The translations under genes and the position numbers were made by a program. The notes under the pieces were generated by a model. It ran no database searches. It saw only the letters and a program-made list of their open reading frames with translations, and had not been told where the DNA came from. A stretch of DNA of 64,000 bases from Rhineura floridana (taxonomy: Eukaryota; Chordata; Lepidosauria; Squamata; Rhineuridae): NCBI RefSeq assembly GCF_030035675.1, contig NC_084499.1, positions 20,191,953-20,255,952 on the forward strand, read 5' to 3'. Positions 21,601 through 32,629 of this stretch are shown in pieces (the stretch's first letter is position 1; each line of letters opens with the position of its first letter).

Positions 21601-21954
21601 TGTACGTACACACACACACACTTTACACATATATCTCTTCTCCCTAGAGGTTCTAATAGCAGTTGGGTGGGCGATTTAGATCAGGGAAGTTGGCCACTTT
21701 TAAAATCAAGAGATCTAACCAAGGATCTCCCATTTGCCTTCCGTTTTGGAACACATTTATTTTTATTTAAACACACACACAGGGGAAAGAGGAGATTTTG
21801 ATTTCTGCTTTAAAAAACTCCGAAAGCGAAACTTTTTTTTAAGGAGCTGATAAAAACAAGAACAACAGCTAAAAATATAGCCTGTTGGGGTTAGCCTCAT
21901 TTAAAAAAAAAAACAGAAGGAAAATCTGGACCTTGTTAATATATATATATATAT

Positions 21955-22185
21955 GTGCCATTATTCATCACACTTGACTTCTCCCTGCCTGCCCCCCACC
22001 TCCCAAACACAAATCCTTTATTAAATTATTTTGCAGCTCCTGTTAGACGGCGATGGCAATGCCATCTGTTCCACCTACCACCATCCCAGCCTACAATGCT
22101 TGCTCCCTTCCGCATCTCAAACAGCCTTGCCTAATTGAGGCCACACTACATCACACAAGCCAAAGGCAAACTCATAAACCTCGCT
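21955..22185. promoter_or_regulatory. Candidate conserved noncoding element
   Basis: This repeat-free island has AAATTATTTTGCAGCTCC and ACGGCGATGGCAATGCCAT. It is flanked by a (TA)n run and a LINE tail. The call rests on composition only. Confidence 0.2.
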
Positions 22186-22189
22186 GTTT

Positions 22190-22290
22190 TTTTTTTTAAT
22201 AATTTTTTTTATTCAAATTTTCAGAAGACAAACAAAACAAAATCAAACAACAAAAACATAATACAATAAAAAAAACTTGACTTCCGATTT
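22190..22290 (-). mobile_element. LINE 3' tail, reversed
   Basis: It is a poly-T-like start followed by TTTATTCAAATTTTCAG and an A/C-rich stretch, typical of a reversed LINE end. Confidence 0.4.
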
Positions 22291-22312
22291 GTCTGTTGTG
22301 TATGCCTTAGAA

Positions 22313-22655
22313 CAGGGACAAGGAACCTTTTTTCAGCTTGAGGGCCGCATCCCTTCCTGGGCAACCTTCTGGGGGCCACATGCCAGAGGTGGGCAGGGCC
22401 CAAGGTAGAAGTGGGCGGAGTGACAAGTGTAAATTTCACCTGGGCACCCCAGGGTGGTGCCTACACAGACCCTCACACCCCTCACTACCCTTCTTCCATC
22501 CAGGCAAGCGAACATCATCATCACAGTTTGAGGACCATAATTCAGCTGGGCAAAAACACTCAAGCAGAGTGCGAAGCAAGGCCTATGTGGGTTGGTGGCT
22601 GGGGAGAGTCCCAAGGGCCAGGTAGAGAGGCAGGAGGGCCACATTTGGGGCCACA
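22313..22655 (+). mobile_element. hAT-like family A element
   Basis: It starts CAGGGACAAGGAACC and contains GAGGGCCGCATCCCTTCC, GGGCAGGGCCCAAGG and GTCCCAAGGGCCAGG. Confidence 0.7.
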
Positions 22656-22879
22656 CTTGTGGTGCCACAACACTATAAAATTCAAGTGTTGTAAAAAGAG
22701 AGGTGTACAGCATTGGTGGAATTTGATAAGACTAGACAAATAGCCAGTTTCTAATCCATAGCACTCCCATGTCTGTTCACAAATCTGTTTCATCCTGTTT
22801 GTCTTAATCTGTGATTTTTTTTTTTAAAAAAATGCACATGAACAAGATTCATATTTAAATAAATATTTAACTATGGATT

Positions 22880-23110
22880 AGGCCCCATCTGTGCTATACA
22901 TTTAAAGCAGTACCATATCACTTTAAACAGTCTTCCCCAAGGAATCCTGGGAAGTGTAGTTCGTGAGGGGTGCAGAGAGTTTTTAGAAGATGTCCAATTC
23001 CCCTCCCAGAGCTACAGTTCCTGAAGTACCCAAGGAAAAGGGCCTGACTGTTAAACCCCTGAGGGAGTGTAGTGCTGTGGAGTGGAACCAGGTTGGGGAA
23101 AGGCTGTAAA
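22880..23110. mobile_element. Palindromic hAT-like element, family G
   Basis: It carries AAGGAATCCTGGGAAGTG and TAGTTCGTGAGGG-type segments with a partial inverted counterpart. Related copies are at 43836, 45392 and 61715. Confidence 0.55.
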
Positions 23111-23144
23111 AGACACAATTGGGAATCTGTATCATTATTTAGTA

Positions 23145-23225
23145 TGGTGAATATTTATTAAAATTATATCCTGCCCTTCTTCCGAAAGGGCAGCAAACAC
23201 ACAGGCAATAAAACATTGAAAAACA
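23145..23225 (-). mobile_element. LINE/SINE 3' tail, reversed
   Basis: It reads TTTATTAAAATTATATCCTG, the complement of a GGGCAGGATATAA-type 3' end. Confidence 0.45.
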
Positions 23226-24110
23226 ATACTAATACAGATGCGGGGAGCAGAAATTGCCATTGTTCACTTTTCCATCCCGTGTCCAGAAAGGAAATCAATC
23301 CAGCAAACACAATTAGTATCCGCTGTTGTTGCTGCCAATTCGCAAATGGTATGTAACTGATTATGGTCCCCCCTCTAATTTCCTTTACATAAATGGGGTG
23401 AAATAACATAATGACAACATAACTTACATAATTTATATAATTAATGATGTAAGTTACATAATTTCACCACAGAGGACAGCAAGACAAAGAACATAGTTTT
23501 TGGTGGAAGATGAACTGCAGCGGAACAGAAACAGTGCTGCATGCAACAAAGACAGCACAGAATGGAAAATGATCCCTTCGGTCTACAGACTCCCTAAAGA
23601 TCTGCATGATGATTGGCCCTTTGTCCTCAAGGTACCCCACGTCCTTCATTGGCTTTGCCCTCCTTGCTCTCGCGCATCCCATTGCCTCCTGCTGACATCT
23701 TCCGCTGAAAGGTTGGGTCATAAAGTTTCCAGGAATGACACAGTGATCTGCAATTTAATCAGCTGCTCCCCGTTTACAATACGTTATAAGTTATTAAATC
23801 CATAAAAAAGGCTTCCAAAATTTATTGGCCAGATGCTAATCTTTGGGAAAGAAAGCCGGAAATAGGCATACCTAATTGAAGGTTAAAGAGAGTCAAGGAT
23901 GAGAGGAGTGCATGTAATGTTGAATTAAAGTTTACAGCGCTCCTTATCTACTTCAGTCTTGTTCGCACTTTAAGATTGAATCCCACTCTCTTCCATGCCG
24001 GAGGCCTTCAGGGGCTTGGACCATATCTCTCCACCCCACCCACACCCTGATATGGCACAATAGGAGCATAGAAACATGGGGAGGTGCTCTGGCACTGAGC
24101 TGCAGACCTT
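23226..24110. other. No recognised repeat
   Basis: A short inverted repeat (TAACTTACAT/ATGTAAGTTA) lies at 23420-23456. No gene is seen. Confidence 0.4.
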
Positions 24111-24117
24111 CCCATAA

Positions 24118-24166
24118 ACATAGGAATCTGCCTTAGACCATTAGCTTTATTTAGCTCAGTATAGTC
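24118..24166 (-). mobile_element. tRNA-like SINE (family B) 3' fragment, reversed
   Basis: It starts ACATAGGAATCTGCCTTAG and is cut off at AGCTCAGTATAG by the MITE that follows. Confidence 0.55.
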
Positions 24167-24615
24167 TAGGGATAGAAATATCTATCAATTTCAGTTCTCT
24201 TCGCTTCTCAATTTTCTAATCTTAAATTTGGTTCTCCACATTTCTACTGCAATGTGGTGTGTTGTCTTTTTAAAAAATCCTCATGAAAATTTTCCACCAT
24301 TTTAGCACAAATCATTCCTAACACACACATTTTTGTAGCCAGTTTTAATTGATGTACACATATTTGCAAGCCATTTCTCATCATATAATGCATTTTTGTA
24401 TTTTATTTTCACTCATGCATTCATTTTTATGCACACTTTCCGGTAACAGATGCATTTTTGTAAACATGGTTTGGTTGGCGAACTGTATTGCAAAATTTGA
24501 ATAAGTGCAAATTTCAAAGAACTGCGGTGTTTCGGTTCTCATATTGTTTAGGAACGTGCAGATTTGATAGATTCAACTTCATATGCAAACTGAATCAATT
24601 TCTCACCCATCCTGA
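24167..24615 (+). mobile_element. TAGGGATGG-family MITE
   Basis: This nearly full-length copy has T-tracts starting at 24328, 24359, 24391, 24422 and 24453, spacings of 31, 32, 31 and 31 bp. It ends ACCCATCCTGA. Confidence 0.78.
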
Positions 24616-24885
24616 GTCACAATGAGTAATATTTTATCTGTTGAAAGGATATATACAAACACAAAGGAACATTGGACACCTGGGTGGTGGTTGTTCCAAC
24701 CAAAGGGGTCCAAAGATGGCTTTCCCCCACTGCAGTTGTATCAACACCTCTTTCAGCACCATAGGTATGCAACCCTCTTCTTTCAAGCTGCAATCCTATG
24801 GGTCCTGGGAGGGCATTCCAGGAGCCATAGGATAGATTGGATTGTCTTCTCCAATGACATCTTCACCCCTATCTTGGCCACCCAA

Positions 24886-25326
24886 TTATGGATGGAAATA
24901 TCTGTCACTTCCAGTTCTCTTGGTTTTTTTTAATTTTTCTAATATGAAATTCAGGTCTCCACATTTCTGCAGCAATTCGCTTAAAAAATCTTCATGAAAA
25001 TCATCTCGCATTTTAGTGCAAATTTCTCCAAATAAACACAGTTTTGTAGGCGGTTTTGACTCACATATACATTTTTGCAAACAATTTCTTGCCATACAAT
25101 GCATTTTTGCATGTTATTTTCACTCATGTGTTGATTTTTATGCATGCTTTCCCCTTACATATGCACTTTTGTAAACATTGCTTGGCCGGCCAACTGCATT
25201 GCAAAAGTCGCTTAAGTGCGAATTCCAAAGGATGGCTGAGTTTCGGTTTCATGTTGCTTCAGAAAGTGCAGATTTGATCGTTTCAGCTTGAAATGCAGAC
25301 TGAATCTAATTTCCTGCCCATTCCTA
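24886..25326 (+). mobile_element. TAGGGATGG-family MITE
   Basis: It runs from TATGGATGGAAATATCTG to CCCATTCCTA, collinear with the reference copy. Confidence 0.75.
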
Positions 25327-25329
25327 ATA

Positions 25330-25915
25330 TATGCACAGTGCCTTTAACATTCTGCAGTCACTAGTAGCCAATTCACAACTCTCGAATAAGATGTAAGCTA
25401 CTTCAGCTGGGTTTTGAAGTTGAACTGGGCTTAGTTTATTTCCTGCGGTTAAGACTCCAGAATGGTGGATATAAACAATGCTTGGATTTACAAGGGGCTT
25501 GCAGATCTCCACCTCCGTCCCACCCCCTCCATTGCTGCCTCCTCCCCATTTCTCCAATCTCCACAGTGGAATTTAACAGCCCTGCAGCATAAATGTGCCA
25601 CTCACTCAGCCCCACAGATGGATCTAGTTAATCACAAAGGGGAAAAGGAGGGGCGTCAGCCTGCCTTGGCTGGGGAGGGAGAGAAAAAGAGGCGAAACGT
25701 GAGCCCAGCATGTTCAAAAGAGAGCAAAAGCAAAAACAAAACGCGGCCTGTTGTAAGAAGAAGAGATAGGAGCAATCAAGCGGCACGTGCCTGGGATGGG
25801 CGAGAATCAATAGACTGCACAAGAGATGAAATTAACATGTCCGCATGTGTGCACACCAGGGGGCTGGAGAGAAATCCCATAAAGTTATCCAAGGAACTTG
25901 TTTTATTTTGCTTTC
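25330..25915. other. Unassigned; possible regulatory island 25620-25880
   Basis: The island is repeat-free and purine-rich (GAGGGAGAGAAAAAGAGGCG). The open frame crossing it runs into a reversed SINE and is not credible as a gene. Confidence 0.3.
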
Positions 25916-25917
25916 AG

Positions 25918-26112
25918 ACTCATATAGGAAGCTGCCTTATACCAAGTCAGATCACTGGCCCATCTAGCTTAGTACTGTCTACACTGACTGGCAGTGGCTC
26001 TCCAGAGTTTGAGACAGGGACATTCCTAAGCCCTGTCTGGAGATGCCATTGGGGATTGGACCTGGGACCTTCTACACGCAAGGCAGATGCTCTACCGCTG
26101 AGCTAGGGCCCT
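25918..26112 (-). mobile_element. tRNA-like SINE (family B), reversed, full length
   Basis: It starts ACTCATATAGGAAGCTGCC and ends with reversed promoter boxes (GGACCTGGGACC; TACCGCTGAGCTAG). Confidence 0.8.
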
Positions 26113-26199
26113 TCCATCAGTGTCAGTTCTGGGGGATCAAGGCAGTCCTGTCTCCAAGGGCTGCTGCCATCCAGTGACCGGGCACTCATCCCCCAGCAG

Positions 26200-26735
26200 A
26201 TCCTTCTCAGGTGAATCTGTCCCTTTTCTCAGTCTTGTGTTCCCAGTCCTTAAATTCAGTTCCCCATATTTCCAAAGTAGTTTGTGATTTTTTAAAAAGG
26301 AGTCCTCATGAACATTCATCAAATTTTAGTGTGGATTTCTGCTAACACACAAATCTTTCAGTTGCTTTTAGCTAACTCAGAGTAGACCCACTGAAATTAA
26401 CGGATTTAAATGAGCCATGGCTGTCAATTTCAATGGGCCTACTGCAAGTAAAAGTTAAGATGAGTACAACCCTTTGTGCGCCATTTTGCCTAAAGTATAT
26501 ATTTCTGCCAGCAATTATCCCTACCATAATGCACATTTGGATGCTATTTTTGCTAATGTATGCCTTTTAAGACATCCTTTCCCCTAACGTACACATTTCT
26601 GTACACATCTGGTTGGAGAACGGCATTGCAAAATTCAAAAAAGTACAAATTTTGAAGGATAGCTATGCTTTGGTGCATGGATTGTTTTGTGAAGTGCAAA
26701 CTACATTAAATAAGTACCTCCTTCATCACTAACTC
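26200..26735 (+). mobile_element. TAGGGATGG-family MITE with an inserted family E element
   Basis: The MITE is interrupted at about 26365-26470 by a short palindromic element (GAGTAGACCCACTGAAATT; TCAATGGGCCTACTGC). The MITE resumes at GCCATTTTGCCTAAAGT, so family E inserted later. Confidence 0.6.
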
Positions 26736-27308
26736 CTGCCCACTCTCTCACTCATCCAGAGGCAGAAGTCAAGCAATGCCATGCTCTATGGGACACCCTC
26801 AGGGGCTAGTGTCTCAACGCAAGGAGCAACAAGCCTTTCACCAAAACACTTGCCCAAGAGAGTAGGCTTCAAGGTGCAACTTAGTCTCAACAAGCCTAGG
26901 TCACCCACGGGGAAACAGTCCAGACACAAAACATATCCAGAGGCTAGGTCAGACAATAGCAGAGGGCATTTGGGCAAATGCAACAGAATAAGGCATCAAG
27001 CAGGCACCTAGGAGCCAGAGACCTGTATCATTTCCACCAACAAGAAAGCTCAAGGAGGAGACCTTATATACTCTGGCCTCCTAGAACTCACCCTGACCAC
27101 AGCTGCAGGTAAGGAAGGGGTGTCAAGGACTGCTGACTCACGAGGCGGCCTCTTACTCATGAGTTGTACAACAATTCAGGATCCATAGTCAAGCCGGGAC
27201 AATCAGTCTAGGTCCCAAGCATGATCCATTCCAGAGACAAGATAAAAAAAACAGGCCAAGGTCCATATCACAAAGAATCTAGCAAGGTGGGGTATCTAGA
27301 ATCAGGAA
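26736..27308. other. Unassigned
   Basis: It has the texture of an interspersed repeat (several CAAG/AGG-rich blocks) but there is no second copy in the window to test that. No gene is seen. Confidence 0.3.
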
Positions 27309-27309
27309 C

Positions 27310-27465
27310 GAAGAAACAGACACCTGTGTTGTTTCCCAGAGGTAACATTTGCTCCGCCCACTTTTGCCCCTGGCCCTGCCCACCGCTGCCATATATGGCC
27401 CCTGGAAAGCTGCCTGTAAGGGAATGTGGCCCTGAGGCAGAAATAGGTTCTCCGCCCCTTGTCTA
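27310..27465 (-). mobile_element. hAT-like family A element, reversed, partial
   Basis: It contains TTGCTCCGCCCACTTTTGCC, CCTGGCCCTGCCCACC and AAGGGAATGTGGCCCTGAG. Confidence 0.65.
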
Positions 27466-28105
27466 GATAGAAAGTGAGGCTGTCAAGAAAGGCTGTGCCC
27501 GTGCATGATGAGGAAGCAGGGAGGAGTGGGTGGCAAGAGAAGCATTGGCCTTTAGCTGCAAACTGCAGCACCAAAAATGTGTTTGAAAGAAAAGGGCATG
27601 TTGTTTAAAAAAGACTTGCAAATGAAACAACTCACCCCGCCCTAAAAAAAGAAGAAGAAAGCACAACCCAAGGAAGGGAGGAGGAAATTAGAGTGTTTTT
27701 GGAGGAAATGCACAGGTCGGTTTCCAGCTATATGGGGCTCTTTCGTTTGAACATCTGCTTGTTTGGGTGGGACAATTTATGGCGATGATATTATTGGCAA
27801 GGGAAAGGGAGGATTTAATGTTTAAAAATACAAAACCCAGCTTATCCAGAGATTCCAAGAGAGCTTCATTGACGAGCCTTCAATGCATTTGGAAAAATAC
27901 AAGGGGTACCAAGGTCTAAATCTGGGTGGAAAACATTCCCTTTGGCAACCCACCATCCCAATCTGAAATGTGAGTTTGGCAGGCCATTAGTATCAGGCCT
28001 GGGCTGGAGGGCTTTTTGCTTCTGTCCAGCATTCTTACATTTTTTAAAAAAAACAAAATCCCGCTGTTGCTCTAGGAAGCTCACAACTACTGGCACAAAC
28101 ACTTT
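27466..28105. promoter_or_regulatory. Repeat-free island, possible noncoding element (best part 27700-27900)
   Basis: No repeats are recognised. TTTATGGCGATGATATTATT and GGATTTAATGTTTAAAAAT look like constrained AT-rich sequence. This is weak evidence. Confidence 0.2.
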
Positions 28106-28107
28106 TT

Positions 28108-28220
28108 CTGCTTCACAACACCCCTGTGAGGTAGGCGAGGCTGGCAGATGGTGATGACTGGCCCAAGATGGTCACATGGTAAGTGTTATGGCTGAGTGGG
28201 GAACCTCAGTTCGAACCACC
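28108..28220 (-). mobile_element. MIR-like SINE (family C), reversed
   Basis: It reads CCCTGTGAGGTAGGCGAGGC, GACTGGCCCAAGATGGTCAC, GGCTGAGTGGGGA and CAGTTCGAACC, the reversed core and B box of family C. Confidence 0.7.
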
Positions 28221-28229
28221 ATTGCATGG

Positions 28230-28386
28230 CCACCAAACGCTGGTTGGATTGCATCGTAAAATCCGGATACGTGCAAATTTCAAAGGATGGAAATTTGTGT
28301 TTCGGTTCTCATATTGTTTCAGAACGTCTGAATTTGATTGATTTGGCTTGAAATGCAAACTGAATTGAATGCCTCCCCCACCCTTA
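28230..28386 (+). mobile_element. TAGGGATGG-family MITE, 3' part only
   Basis: It runs from AAACGCTGGTTGGATTGC to CCTCCCCCACCCTTAG. Confidence 0.6.
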
Positions 28387-28504
28387 GAAACAGCTGTTTG
28401 AGTATATTTAAGCTTTGATGCCTCCGTTCAGAGAGAGAGAGTGGTGGCTAATGCCCAGTGGAGCCGAAATGAGAGCGCCCAACAACAGATGAAGCCAGAG
28501 TCTA

Positions 28505-28652
28505 TGGGCTGTATTCAAGCAAGCTCTGTGCTCATTGATTTCAGTGGATCTAATCTGAGTAGAATTTAGCTGACTATTTGGATTCCTGCATTGAGCAGAG
28601 GGGTTGGACTTGATGGCCTTATAGGCCCCATCCAACTCTACGATTCTGTGAC
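28505..28652 (+). mobile_element. Family E fragment followed by a CR1 3' end
   Basis: 28505-28572 is half of the palindromic family E. From 28573 it reads GGATTCCTGCATTGAGCAG, GGTTGGACTTGATGGCC and CCAACTCTACGATTCTGTGA, a short classic CR1 tail. Confidence 0.65.
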
Positions 28653-28654
28653 TA

Positions 28655-28890
28655 CAACCCAATGTCAGGCAGAGCCAATTCATTCTGGTTTTGTCCCCAT
28701 CTTTGTCCTCCCTATTGAACTCTACAAGCGCAATGATGAGATTAAACGGGAGGAAGCCGGCAGGCAGTGTTACCCCCCTGGACTGGTTTTGAGTAAGGAG
28801 TTAGGCAAGTGAGGGCCAACTGAGGGCAGAGGGAGGCTAGTGGGGCAGTGCCCCAACCGTCCCATGCAGCCAGCCTCCACTGCATCGCTC
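28655..28890 (+). mobile_element. Unidentified interspersed repeat, family D
   Basis: It shares GCCAATTCATTCTGG, CCCTGGACTGGTTTTGAG and GGGGCAGTGCCCCAACCGTC with 16440-16700 in the same order. Confidence 0.4.
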
Positions 28891-29620
28891 CCTATCTCTC
28901 AGGATTGAGCAGACAGCAGGGTGGGCAACGCTGATGACACACACCCCCTTTTGGTTGCTGGTATCTTTACGGCATCCTTTGATCCCTGGCAGGGTGTGGG
29001 TGGTCACCCGCCTTGCACACAAGCATATTTTGTGGCGTCAGTGTCCGCCACCCTCCCTCCAACATGCCTTGATTTTCAAATTTATCCACAAGAATGAGAT
29101 GATGATGCCTGTTGGCACTGTGAGAGCGCTTGTGTGCGTCCTGCAGAAAAAGCCATCACTCCCCTCATGCTTTTGGTTCTCTCTCTCTCTATATATATTA
29201 AGGGAGAGGTTTTGTGTGTGCGTGTGTGTGTGGAATTGAAAGAAAATAAAGCTGCTTTTGAGCCGTAGCGATAGCTAAGGAAGAGAATTGTACGAGTCTA
29301 TTAAAGTCTGTGCGCCTCTCCCCGACTGAAGTCTGTGGCTAGAGGCCGGCGCCAGCCTCTCACACTGAACCAGATGTGGAGAGGCGCCATCCCTCCCAGC
29401 CACTGAATCCGAGTTGCTGCAGGCCTCACACGCAAGGAAAACTGGAACGCACATGGAAAGCCATGGGGCTGTGTGGGGAGGGAGGGAGGAGGGGCATCCC
29501 CCTCGAATGGAGCACAGAGAAGTCAGGAGAAGTCATGAAAAAGGAGGTGAGGGGGAAAAGGAGATGGAGAAGCAGTGGGCTGTCCACGCAGCCAGGCAGG
29601 ACAAGGAAGTATGGAAGGCT
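28891..29620. other. No recognised feature except a (GT)n run at 29211-29232
   Basis: 29165-29195 also has a CT/AT run. 29300-29380 is more GC-rich (GAGGCCGGCGCCAGCC) but no exon is evident. Confidence 0.4.
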
Positions 29621-29623
29621 GGG

Positions 29624-29995
29624 ACATAGGAACCTCAGAAGAGCCTGGCTGCTGGATCAGGCCAAAGGGGACCCATCTAGTCCCATTATGGGAAGCCCCC
29701 AATCAGGACTTAAGTGCTCCTCTTCCCACTTGTGAATCCCAGCAACTGGGATTCCGAGATAGACTGCCTCTGGGCATGGAGGTTCCATTCTCAACTATCC
29801 TGGCTAGGAAGAGCCTGGGTGCTGAATGAAGCCGAAGGGGGGCATCTAGTCCAGCCTCCTGTTCTCACAGGGCCCAACCAGATGCCCCAATGGGAAGCCC
29901 GCAAGCAAGGCCTGGATGCCACTGCACTGTCCCCACTTGTAATTCCAAGCAACTGGCATGCAGAAGCACACTGCCAGTAGCCGTTGATAGCCTCA
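29624..29995 (-). mobile_element. Two tandem reversed CR1-type 3' ends
   Basis: There are two copies in the same orientation, 29624-29790 and 29800-29995. Each starts at the 3' end (GAAGAGCCTGGCTGCTGG; AAGAGCCTGGGTGCTG) and reads into the GGGAAGCCCGCAAGCA block. Confidence 0.7.
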
Positions 29996-30288
29996 TCCTC
30001 TGCACAAACAGGTGTTGCAGGTTTTTGAAACAGTCAGAACCAGACGCCTTTAGCAGGTCCAAAATCATGGCTATTGTTCCTTTGTTTAAAACATTAAGAG
30101 ATGCCACCTTTTCTCAAATTAGACACCAGGGAAGGATGCAGCATTAAAAAAACCAAAACTCCTCCAGTGGAAAGAAAAAGGCAACAAGCACCAGTTCAAA
30201 CCTCAAAAACCCCAAACTTCTTGAGTCAATCAGCTCAAAATGCTTTGGCGAATTGAAATGTTTTTTTTTCCAGGCTCCTAAAAAGGGG
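29996..30288. other. No recognised feature
   Basis: I see no gene or repeat here. Confidence 0.4.
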
Positions 30289-30420
30289 AGTTTTTTTCAG
30301 CCCTAGGGCCACATTCCCTCATCAGCAACATTCTGGGGGCCACATAGCAGTGGTGGGCAAGGCCGGCCAGAAGCAAAAAAAGTAGGCAAAGCAACAGGTG
30401 GGACTCTTGCCTTTGTAGAG
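30289..30420 (+). mobile_element. hAT-like family A element, 5' part
   Basis: It reads TTTTTTCAGCCCTAGGGCC, ACATTCCCTCATCAGC and GCAGTGGTGGGCAAGGCC. Confidence 0.6.
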
Positions 30421-30549
30421 TGATCTACCTTCCAGTCACGGGAAAGTCAGGAGTTTCTACACACACAGTTGCACACCAGTGGCAGCTGGTGATTGCAATT
30501 CAGTGGGGGAATGGAGTCCACTCCAGGTTTTAGTCTGAACATTCAAGGG

Positions 30550-30872
30550 GTAGCAGCAGTTCTCCAAATGGACAATGCTTACAAAATGCATATATTAGGG
30601 GAAAGCATAGAAATGAATATGTTTGTGAAAATAACATACACAAATTCATTATATGAAGAGAAATGGCTTGCAAAAATGTGTACATGAGTCAAAACTGCGT
30701 ACAAAAATGTGTTCATTTGGAGAAATTTGCACTAAAATGCTGGAGAATTTTCATGAGGATTTTTTAAGCAAACACAAATGCAAATTGCTGCAGAAATGTG
30801 GAGAACTGAATTTAAGGTAAGAAAATTGAGAAACAGAGAGCGACACAAAATGGACAGATCCTTCCATCCCTA
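30550..30872 (-). mobile_element. TAGGGATGG-family MITE, reversed, 3'-truncated
   Basis: It runs from the T-tract region (ATGCATATATTAGGGG) to the element's 5' end, TCCTTCCATCCCTA. Confidence 0.7.
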
Positions 30873-31194
30873 CGTAAAATATACACTTTTCAATGCTTTT
30901 CAGTGCATTCGCCAGTAAAAAAGAAAAAATGCATTTCCTGTGCATCTGTTATGTAAAGTACATGTTTTTGTATACACATTTTGCACACCAAAGATGCGTA
31001 GCAAAGCCTGGAAACGTGGGAAATTTGATTGGGATCCACAAACAAATGTCAGAGTGTGAAAGTGCTCTGAAAAGCAGATCAGCTGCATTCCTATCCCATC
31101 TCAACAAGAAGCTATTCCTCTTCTCAACTATAAAGCGAAAAAACCCCAACAACCCAACACTCCAGTCTGTCTCTGCGCCAGCCTAAATGTGGTT

Positions 31195-31470
31195 TCAAGC
31201 AAAACAACGTCGCCTTGCCAGAAATCCCAGAACTGACCTAGAAAGAATGGGAATCATTTTGCTTTTTTCCATGTCCAAAAGAAGCACTGTGATTTCACTT
31301 GGAAGGAACCACCTGGTGTTCGACTGCAGAACAATTTTCATACGAGGCTGAAACCGGTTTGCTCCTAAATTGGCTTGTACGGCAAAGCCAAAAGTTTCCT
31401 CTGGGCCAAATGTCCGATCACATAATAAATTCCCTTTTCTCTGCTCCGTCTTTCAATAATATCATCATCA
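31195..31470. promoter_or_regulatory. Candidate conserved noncoding element
   Basis: This repeat-free island lies just left of the fold-back element. CTGAAACCGGTTTGCTCC, CACATAATAAATTCCC and TTTCAATAATATCATC suggest transcription-factor sites. There is no coding frame. Confidence 0.28.
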
Positions 31471-31480
31471 AGAGCTAAGA

Positions 31481-31597
31481 CAGAGCCTGGAAAAGTTACT
31501 TTTTTGAACTACAACTCCCATCAGCCCAATCCAGTGGCCATGCTGGCTGGGGCTGATGGGAGTTGTAGTTTTAAAAAAGTAACTTTTCCAAGCTCTG
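31481..31597. mobile_element. Fold-back hAT-like MITE, copy 1
   Basis: This 117-bp element is nearly all inverted repeat: CAGAGCCTGGAAAAGTTACT at the left end is answered by AGTAACTTTTCCAAGCTCTG at the right end. The flank AGCTAAGA is exactly repeated (31473-31480 and 31598-31605). Confidence 0.9.
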
Positions 31598-31612
31598 AGC
31601 TAAGATAGTATA

Positions 31613-31702
31613 ATGGCTTAGGTTGCAACCATACTGAGAAGTAAGTCTAACTGCCCTCAGTGGCGTTTACTTCCAGGTAAAGGTGGTTAGGATTGCAGCC
31701 TA
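31613..31702. mobile_element. Short palindromic element (GGTTGCAACC...GGATTGCAGCC)
   Basis: CTTAGGTTGCAACC is inverted against GGATTGCAGCCTAAG, with AAGTAAGTCTAACTGCC in the middle. It is a small MITE of unknown class. Confidence 0.55.
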
Positions 31703-31850
31703 AGTGTATTTAACTAGAGAGCCAGGTTCAATCCCCACTCAGCCATGAAGCTCACTGGGCGGCCCTTTGCCAGTTGCTATCTCTTAGCCTAGCCTACCTT
31801 GCAAGGTTGCAATGAAGATGTAATGGCTGGTGTGCAGAAGAGCCATGAAC
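31703..31850 (+). mobile_element. MIR-like SINE (family C), partial
   Basis: It contains CAGGTTCAATCCCCACTCAG (B box region), AGCTCACTGGGCGGCC and GCCTAGCCTACCTTGC. Confidence 0.65.
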
Positions 31851-31984
31851 ATTGCTCTTCCACTTGCCAGCCATTTTCATGAAATTCTCACCCACCATTC
31901 TCTTAGGAGGCCTAGACTGTACGCTTACTTGCACAATACATGTTTGTTCTGCAGAAGCTTGAAAGATTGACTCCTACTCTGGAC

Positions 31985-32579
31985 TAGGGCTGGGTGAGAA
32001 ATGGCATTCAGTACGCATTTCAAGTCAGACCTATCAAATTCGCATTTTCTGAAACATCATTAGAGCCAAAATGCAGCCATCCTTTGAAATTTGCACTTAT
32101 TCAAATTTTGCAATGCAGTTCACCAAACAATCCATGTTTCAAAAATGCCTGTTAGGGGGAAATGTGCATTAAAAATTGTATGTGAGTGAAACTGACATGC
32201 AAAAATGCATCATATGAAGAGAAACAGCTTGCAAAAATGTGTACATGAGCCAAAACCGCCTAGAAAAAAGTGTTTATTAAGAGAAATTTATAGTAAAATG
32301 CTGGAGAATCTTCATGAGGATTTTACTTTTAAACAATTCACGAATTGCTGCAGAAATGTGGAGAACTGAATTTAAGATTGGGAAAATGAGACACTGGGTT
32401 GATATTCCCCTGACAGATGCCTTTTTGTAAACATTGGCTGGCGAAACGCATTGCAAAATTCAAATAAGCGTGATTTTCGACGGATGGCTGCGTTTCGATC
32501 CTCATATTGTTTCAGAAAGGGCAAATTTGATAGATTCTGCTTCAAATGCAAACTGAATCAGGTTTCTTGCCCGTCCCTA
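31985..32579. mobile_element. Inverted double copy of the TAGGGATGG-family MITE
   Basis: 31985-32396 is a reversed copy lacking its last 25-30 bp. 32397-32579 is the 3' half in sense orientation. Both outer ends are therefore family 3' ends (TAGGGCTGGG and CCGTCCCTA), forming arms of about 180 bp. The flanks CTCTGGAC and CTTGAGAC could be a diverged 8-bp target duplication. Confidence 0.65.
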
Positions 32580-32629
32580 CTTGAGACCCAGTCAAGGAGC
32601 CGAGGAAAGCATGAAAGAAATTGTAGGGT

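Noticed and set aside
23420-23456. Short inverted repeat in AT-rich DNA
   Set aside because: Ten-base arms in low-complexity AT sequence; likely chance.
25462-26106. 214-codon + strand frame
   Set aside because: Its second half translates a reversed tRNA-like SINE; the first half has no recognisable domain.
26770-27300. Possible terminal-repeat retroelement fragment
   Set aside because: Texture only; no second copy, no terminal repeat pair and no coding remnant seen in the window.
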